Of a DNA stretch of 64,000 bases, positions 57,791 through 64,000 are shown piece by piece (position 1 is the stretch's first letter; the number at the start of each line of letters is the position of its first letter). The notes beneath the pieces are model-generated. The model saw nothing but the letters and a program-made list of their open reading frames with translations, was not told where the DNA came from and did no database searches. The DNA is from Astropecten irregularis (taxonomy: Eukaryota; Echinodermata; Asteroidea; Paxillosida; Astropectinidae). The translations under genes and the position numbers were made by a program. Location of the stretch: the NCBI GenBank assembly GCA_963971285.1, contig OZ020254.1:3534001-3598000 (forward strand), in the 5' to 3' direction.

Positions 57791-60124
57791 TTTCAGGTCA
57801 TTATTTTGGCCGATGAGCATGTTTATTACTCGTCTTCATTTTGTGTTGATTTAGGCTTTTGATGTGTTGCTTAGCTCTGTATACACGTACAAAGCACATG
57901 ATCATTATTTGAATATAATTATAAATGGACATTATGTCAAAGTTAAAACCAGCACAAATTGACCTCCCAAAAAACACTACAGTTTTCATACATAGTGGAA
58001 CCATGCATGACAAAATGCATACCGCACCATGAAGCACTGCAGTAGATGTCCATTTTATGTAATAGACCATTTGTATGCACTCATGCGCAACTAGGGGCTA
58101 GTTCCGTTTGTAAGGATGTACATCTGTCCGTTGCGTTCTTACATCGGTCCGAGGACCATTAATTCACCATATGATGAATCTGCATGCCCATTTTTATTTG
58201 CCAATGCCATTTTGACCAGCTGCAAGGCCATCATAAATGACATATGCCTTTAGCTTAAGGTTTGCAACAATACAATTATAGTACATACAAAAGCCCAATG
58301 CTGAACAATTATTTCGTCCCCATTTTCAGTCCCAGTCGTGGTCAGTCTGTGGGAAAAAAAAGAAGAGTTTACGGCGATATATTAATGTGCTTTTATGTTG
58401 CCGGTTTCTACCTTTTGTCATTGAAAATGATGAAGGACTTGTTTTTATTGTATTTTGGGCCGAAAGATGCATAATTTATTAAATGGCTTTAGTTAATGTC
58501 AGGTGACCTGGCGGCGAGCATTTGTTGAATTTGGCCAAATGGGTCATTTGGCCTTCGGACCTCAAAATTACACCAGACATAATAATGAAGGAAAGAAAAC
58601 CCTTTGCTGAATAGAATTTCAAAATGATGAAAACTTTGCCCCTGAAATGTGTCGACTTACTCACAATTTTACTGCGGTGAATGTTTGACATCATCTTAGA
58701 TTATACGATTACATGTTCAATTTGAACAACAATATCATCTAAGCAACTGATAACCTATAGAAGCTATAGGGCATAATCACACTTTTTAAATTTTTCCTGC
58801 TTGAAATGAAAATGATTAGAAAATGTTTGTTTTTAATCAGGCATTTTCTAGAAATTAAATTGTTTTTATCTTCTGCTGCATGCTGAGCAATACAATCTCA
58901 GAGCATGAAGTAATTAAGGTCGGACATCAGACAATTTCTGACCACTTATTGTGTTCGTCCGAACAAAATCAATTATGCTTGGACAAAATGGCCGACCATT
59001 GAACCAACATATGAATAACATCTCTTGACTTTAATGGCTGATGATCAAAAGCTGGTAAAATTGACTGCGTTATAACATTTTGTCCGAGCACTTTCTTGGT
59101 CTTAATTTCGCCCTCTGCATCTATAAATTGAAGAAAGAAAATGTATAGGGCCTAAATATACCTTGGGGCACTTGTACATTTGCTGATTTTTTGTCTTGTC
59201 AGATTTTTTGTAAATTTTGGTGAAATATGTGAACCATAAATTGATGTATTTTCAAAATTATTTGCAAAGATGATCAGCTTTCAATTTGGAAATCTTAGGA
59301 CAGACAAGCATGAGTGAATAATAATTGACCATGTATGGACTAATGAGGCACTCACGCTAAAATCACTCGGCTCGGCTATACACTTGACCATTCTTAGCTG
59401 TTCTGACTCGTCATTCTTAAGGGCTGGTGACAGGTTTTGTTTCTCTTCAGATTTTTATTATCATTAAAGCCTACTCCCACACCCAGCTTGCATAGCTTTT
59501 ATTTACAGTAACATGTTTATAATTCAAAATCTATAAAGGAGAACAAATTTGAAAGGTTATTCATCGTGGTAGATATAAACAAATTAAAAATGTACTTCTG
59601 TACGTTGTCATGCGATGTGGTCAAATTTATTCAAAATCTAATTTCAGTTTTTTATCATGCTTAAAAGCTTGAAATGTACATCTTTGATGAGAGCTTCAAA
59701 TCTGAATTGGTTTCTAAAACTTAATATGAATAAATGTCTTTTGAACTAATGATTAATTAGGCTGTATTGTTTGTGCCATATCTCAAAACTACAACAACAA
59801 ATACAAACACAAACCACAATTCTGCTTGCCATAAGTTTGTTTCATCCTACAGATGAGCATGCAGCCGTGCTAAGGTCTGATATCATCTTTCATGAAAATG
59901 TTTTTGTTGCACATCCTAAAAAGTGTCCCATCGGAACAAAACATGATGAGAATGATTGCTTAAATGCTCTAAATGTAAATCTGTGGTGACATCTTTATGA
60001 CATCATCAGCATAGAGTTGATTACTATTTTGTACATGTCCATTTTTTCTCTTTAGAATAAATCTGTTCATGCAAGAAAAAAACTTCTGAAAACTGCTCTT
60101 CAGCCAAAATATTGACCTTGAATA

Positions 60125-60270
60125 TAATGCGTGGAGTTAAGAGGGCCTGACATTTCAATCCTATAGCAGGATCTTTCTCTTTACTTGCATGTTGTTGTCC
60201 TCTGGTCATTTAGCCTTTGAGAAAGATCCTGCTAGGATTGAAATGTCAGGCCCTCCAAACTCCAAACAAT
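60125..60270. mobile_element. Fold-back MITE family C
   Basis: The ends GCGTGGAGTTAAGAGGGCCT and GGCCCTCCAAACTCC enclose AATCCTATAGCAGGATC and GATCCTGCTAGGATT. The half copy at 33650-33715 in RING intron 1 belongs here. Confidence 0.8.
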
Positions 60271-60347
60271 GTAAACATTAGGCCTTACGTTTATAGTGTT
60301 TTTCACATGGCATAAGAGTGAAGTGAACAAAATAAATAAAATCAGCT

Positions 60348-60590
60348 GGGGCAAATTTCATGGAGCTGCTAAGCACAAACAAATTGCTTAGCACAAAAAT
60401 GTCTTTCCCAAACCACCATTAAAAATCCCATTTGATATTCATGCATGGTCTGTGAACAACAGTCAAATAACAATCACAAGGGATACACCGACACATGGAT
60501 AAATTTGGTTGTTAATGCTGTTTTTATTAAGACAGAAATTTTATGGTTAGCAAATTGTTGTGCTAAGCAGGGCCATGAAATTGGCTCCTG
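60348..60590. mobile_element. MITE family B, TTAAGCACA subfamily
   Basis: GGGGCAAATTTCATGGAGCT and GGGCCATGAAATTGGCTCC are the ends. The interior matches 44964-45210. Confidence 0.85.
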
Positions 60591-60627
60591 AACTGATGAA
60601 AGGTTTCATGCCTGTTGACTGAGGATG

Positions 60628-60877
60628 TGGGGCCAGTTTCATAGAGCTGCTTAAGCACTAAAATTTGCTTTAGCACCAAAAACCGTGGTTAATAATAAAA
60701 TCAGTATGCCAGGCAAAACTCCTTGTGAATATGCATGTTCAGCAAACGATGGCCGAATACAAGTCAAAAGCATTAAACATCACATGGACATTTGGTTGTT
60801 AATCAAGTTTGATCAAGGAAGACTTTTCATGCTTTAAAGCAAATTTTGTGCTTAAGCAGCTCTATGAAATTGGCCCG
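60628..60877. mobile_element. MITE family B
   Basis: GGGGCCAGTTTCATAGAGCT and AGCTCTATGAAATTGGCCC are the ends. Its interior is the reverse of the 5471 copy. It lies only about 40 bp from the preceding subfamily member. Confidence 0.87.
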
Positions 60878-61339
60878 TGATCTAGCTGCATAATGTAGTA
60901 CTGTACATGTGGTGCTTGGACCCTCCTAAATGATGAAGTCGCATCATTTGGTCAGGGATTATAAGGCTGACTCAATGTGATAGTTAAGATGAACCGTAAC
61001 CCTAGAGATGGGACGTCAACATCGATCGGTGGTAATCTCTGCTCTATAAATTGCTTCGGAAGACTTTTCAAGAACTTAATAGAGGAAGAGGCCATTTTAT
61101 ACATTGTACCATTTGTGGTATCCATGGCAATGTCATCATCAATTGGAAAATAAGTGAATGTCTGTGGTAGTGAAGATGTGATTTTTGTTTTCTCATGATC
61201 CATGGGGATTGAATTGTGTGCAATGGGACCGGAGATAGATACATGTATAGCATACGGCCACTCTTGGCAAATTGGTAGTATAGCTGGTAGCCTGACTGGC
61301 ACCTATGCCATCTGTATAGTGGGGACATGTGACCTGGGT

Positions 61340-61600
61340 GCCACTTTTTACGGGCCACAAAAAAAACGTTAAGAGGAAATAAAGTACTGGTAGCTGAAGT
61401 TATTGGAAATTAAATCTAATGAATGAACAAACAAAGAAAGGTTCCGGATTGCGAATTTCAAATTGTCAGATTTGTCTTCTCTTTGGCATCAGAAGTTGGA
61501 ATTAGAGGCTTAACTTTAGCTCTTGCCCCAGGGGCAGTTTTCCCTAAGATACACTGCCTCATCTGCATAATGCCGGTGTGTAGCATCTATGATGGCAGTT
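61340..61600. mobile_element. Diverged element related to family J, plus a short fold-back to 61785
   Basis: TACTGGTAGCTGAAGTTATT, TTGGAAATTAAATCTAATGA and GCATCAGAAGTTGGAATTAG match 45330-45600. Directly after it, 61636-61785 has TTGATTTCACGAAAGCACTA and GTTTGGTGAAATCC ends, similar to 29120-29260 in MAEL intron 1. Confidence 0.6.
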
Positions 61601-62169
61601 TTTGGAAACTTTAAAATGGCTAAACGTAGAAAAGATCAGGGGTTGATTTCACGAAAGCACTAATTCTTAAATGTGAATCTATTTTTAATATCTAGGCGGA
61701 GTGTGATGTCACAATTACAAATCACTATGGTGATATTGACAACTCATCTTGAGGATTAATCTTTAGTGTTTGGTGAAATCCAGCACTCTGGCGTGTAAAT
61801 CTTAGACTTTCCTCAGTCAAACAGTGGCTTGAGAAAACCACCTAAAAAGACAGATATTCAGTTGAGAGATGAGAACTGTTTATGTATAAAATCATGGGCC
61901 TCTCTTGGTTTCCATGTTTATGAATCTAAATGCTTGAGGCTAGACTTGGCATTTATTTGGCTACCGCAAATGAAATGATTGGCTTGAGAATGATGGGAAA
62001 GCTTGAGCCTATATTCGGCTTTGTCATGTGGCCTAATCCTTTTGTTTCATTTGGGCTTCAAGTGGCGATAGCGAAGTCCCAAGCCTATGCCCTCAAGTCA
62101 GGTTTCATAAAGGCCTTATGAATTCTTGGGAAACGAAATGTAGAAGGGTCTTCCAGTTTCTGTGAGGGG

Positions 62170-62490
62170 AAGCCACCTATAAACTTTTCTTTCTAACTGG
62201 TGGTTAGCAATACTTGGCATGGGCGGCCAAATGTTGCAAACTCATTTCATCTTCTTGACAGACGGCATGACCAAATCAAACATTTTTGCAAACTTGCCAT
62301 AGCTGTACAATAATCATAAAATCATTGCTTGTGTTGTTTCCATTACATTCAGCAATATCTTTCAATGTTTATGAAACATTGTGTACAAATTGTGGTTGTT
62401 TTTTATGCCCAGTTGGCAGCTCGCCATAGTTTCGGCCATCTTTTGTGCAAAAATTTGGGTTGTGACGTTGCAAAAGAAAGGTCTTATAGC
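62170..62490. mobile_element. MITE family L, reversed
   Basis: Counterpart of 38687-38967. GTTGCAAAAGAAAGGTCTTA is one end. AGCAATATCTTTCAATG and TTGTGTACAAATTGTGGTTG are shared interior. Confidence 0.8.
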
Positions 62491-63017
62491 TTGGAAAAAT
62501 GATTTATTATGCATGTCATCCAACTTGTCGTGCATTTTGTGTTCATTCATACACTCTATTGTGAGCTTGCTTGATGAATAATGTGTAAATCCTGGGGTCA
62601 GGAAAATTGATAGAGTTCATTTATATGTAGATGACCAGGAGCTTCGGGACGCAGTTTTTAGGGAGTACCGATGAACTGCCCTAATTTCACCCGGTATAGA
62701 ATCAGTTGGACTACAATTTGGTCCCTTCATCAGCTTGATAGAGTGATAGTCTAGGTTGCCACTTCCTGCGCCATTAATGGTTAGAGGTCGGAACGATTGT
62801 TCCCAAATGGAGGACACAATTATGAGAAATGTACCAATATCGTCTATGAATTATGGTCAGTGTATTATTGGAAGTCTTGTATTGAATGAGTCAGAGCGTG
62901 TTGTTGTCTACAAATGGTCAGTTAGTTATGTAGATGAATGGGACTCATCAATCTTGTTATCAGGATTTATTGTTTGCACATTTGCTAGAGTAAAAATGGG
63001 TCAGTCATATAAGTATG

Positions 63018-63387
63018 TTAAAGGTAGTATCATACTTTGGTAAGGAACCAAAACAGAAATGTTCACAGATTTACGTATAACTTACAGGGTAGGAAGATGG
63101 TGGTGGTAGAAACATACCGTTAACAATTTTTTTTCCCACCTGAAATGGTGTATTTATCAAGAAATTAGTAAAACAACGACCGAAAGCAGTTTTGATCTCA
63201 GGGTAAGCTCAAAACCATTCTTTTTGTTTTATAAGAAAAACTGAGTCGGGTTTACGCTATTTTCTTGTGACTCGGATGTCCGATTGAGCTGAAATTTTCA
63301 CAGGATTATTATTGCATGTACATGCTGGATTAAACAAAGTGTGAGTGCTGTTCTGTAGTCTTTACCAATCATGTATTATACCTTTAA
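63018..63387. mobile_element. MITE family A, divergent subfamily
   Basis: TTAA lies at both ends (63018-63021 and 63384-63387). The left half is standard family A. The right half (CTCGGATGTCCGATTGAGCT, CCAATCATGTATTATACC) matches 16422-16710. Confidence 0.87.
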
Positions 63388-63889
63388 ACCTCAGTGAAGT
63401 CAAAATCATAACATGCTTTTTTGACCCAAATTTGACTGTGGAGGATGATGCGCATGATTGGACACTAGTGTGCCAATCTGCAACATTTGGTAAGACTATT
63501 AATTACAGCTACATGCAGCTGTGAAATTTAGAATAGATGAACACTTATTTTTCGCATCACTGATGAGAAGGTCAGTTCTGAAGCTAGGGCATGACTGCAC
63601 TTCATGAAGGCCATAAATGCACACCAAGCCTTTGGCCATATGTCATAATGAAAATCTATGCAACAAATGTGTGCCGTGGACCTAAAAAATCAACGGTACA
63701 AAGAGAGAAGGGATTAACTGACCATGATTGCATATTGGGCCTCCCTCCGCTCGCTCGGTCAGTTTGACATGGAAATGTTATCAATCAACCTTTAAAGTTA
63801 ATATCTCCTGAATCATTATGATGGAATTACACCATTAAGCTGTGGAGATGATGTCAGTCTCTAATTAGACTTAATGTGAGCATATCAAA

Positions 63890-64000
63890 TAACCAACCAC
63901 AAGGGAAACTGACTGAATTTTAAGTCATTGAAAGGTGAACAAAGAAAAATTGACTGGAGTGGGATTCTAACCAGTGACCTCCCGAATACCGTACAGGCGC
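63890..64000 (-). mobile_element. SINE, minus strand, cut by the window end
   Basis: AACCACAAGGGAAACTGACT, CATTGAAAGGTGAACAAAGA, TGGGATTCTAACCAGTGACC and CCGAATACCGTACAGGCGC follow the usual order up to the last base. Confidence 0.82.

Larger units (their letters stand above)
38968..64000. other. Long gene-free region, repeats only
   Basis: I found no exon supported by splice sites, a domain or a paralogue. The remaining open frames are short, overlap repeats, or run on both strands of minisatellites. A 116-codon frame at 60952-61302 (minus) is open but unrecognised and is overlapped by another open frame. Confidence 0.55.

Noticed and set aside
60952-61302. 116-codon minus-strand open frame, possibly an exon
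   Set aside because: No recognised domain, a second overlapping frame is also open, and no supporting exons lie around it. Kept only as a remark in the gene-free entry.

Overview
The window looks like invertebrate deuterostome nuclear DNA, most likely an echinoderm. The base composition is AT-rich. The genes are intron-rich with GT-AG junctions. tRNA-derived SINEs and fold-back elements are very dense, the palindrome TAGGCCTA recurs, and there is a secreted F-type lectin of a class common in marine invertebrates. The species call is inference. No bacterial, viral or CRISPR features were seen.

Three spliced genes can be rebuilt because every chosen intron joins in phase. (1) A five-exon secreted F-type lectin (fucolectin) lies on the minus strand at 8873-13798 (247 aa). 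Its promoter, signal-peptide exon and exon 2 lie in a 4.4 kb direct duplication (199-4548 and 11520-16006). The left copy carries a second, partial gene (460-2328) whose remaining exons would lie left of the window. (2) A Maelstrom (MAEL) orthologue, a piRNA-pathway protein, lies on the minus strand from 29481 down to about 19421 (13 supported coding exons plus one candidate terminal exon). It has an HMG box and the Glu-Cys-His-Cys MAEL domain. (3) A divergent RING-type E3 ligase gene lies on the plus strand at 31327-38628 (7 coding exons, 580 aa). It has a duplicated helical module, a Gln/Trp-rich exon, a coiled coil and a C-terminal Neuralized-like RING. The RING and MAEL genes are head to head, 1.85 kb apart.

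The rest is repeat-rich non-coding DNA. I distinguish about a dozen MITE or fold-back families (labelled A to M here for convenience), tRNA-like SINEs, several palindromic SINE derivatives, and three large minisatellites. Two of the minisatellites have the same 21-bp unit and sit in two different introns of MAEL. From 38.97 kb to the end I see no convincing gene.

The strongest leads are: (i) ultrashort palindromic insertions (32-48 bp) ending CATAGA/TCTATG, one with a perfect 8-bp target-site duplication and an empty site in the paralogous copy; (ii) repeats lying 1-23 nt from seven splice donors; (iii) matching minisatellites in two MAEL introns; (iv) an animal RING protein that resembles a plant RING family; and (v) SINE-derived palindromes that look like an intermediate between SINEs and MITEs.
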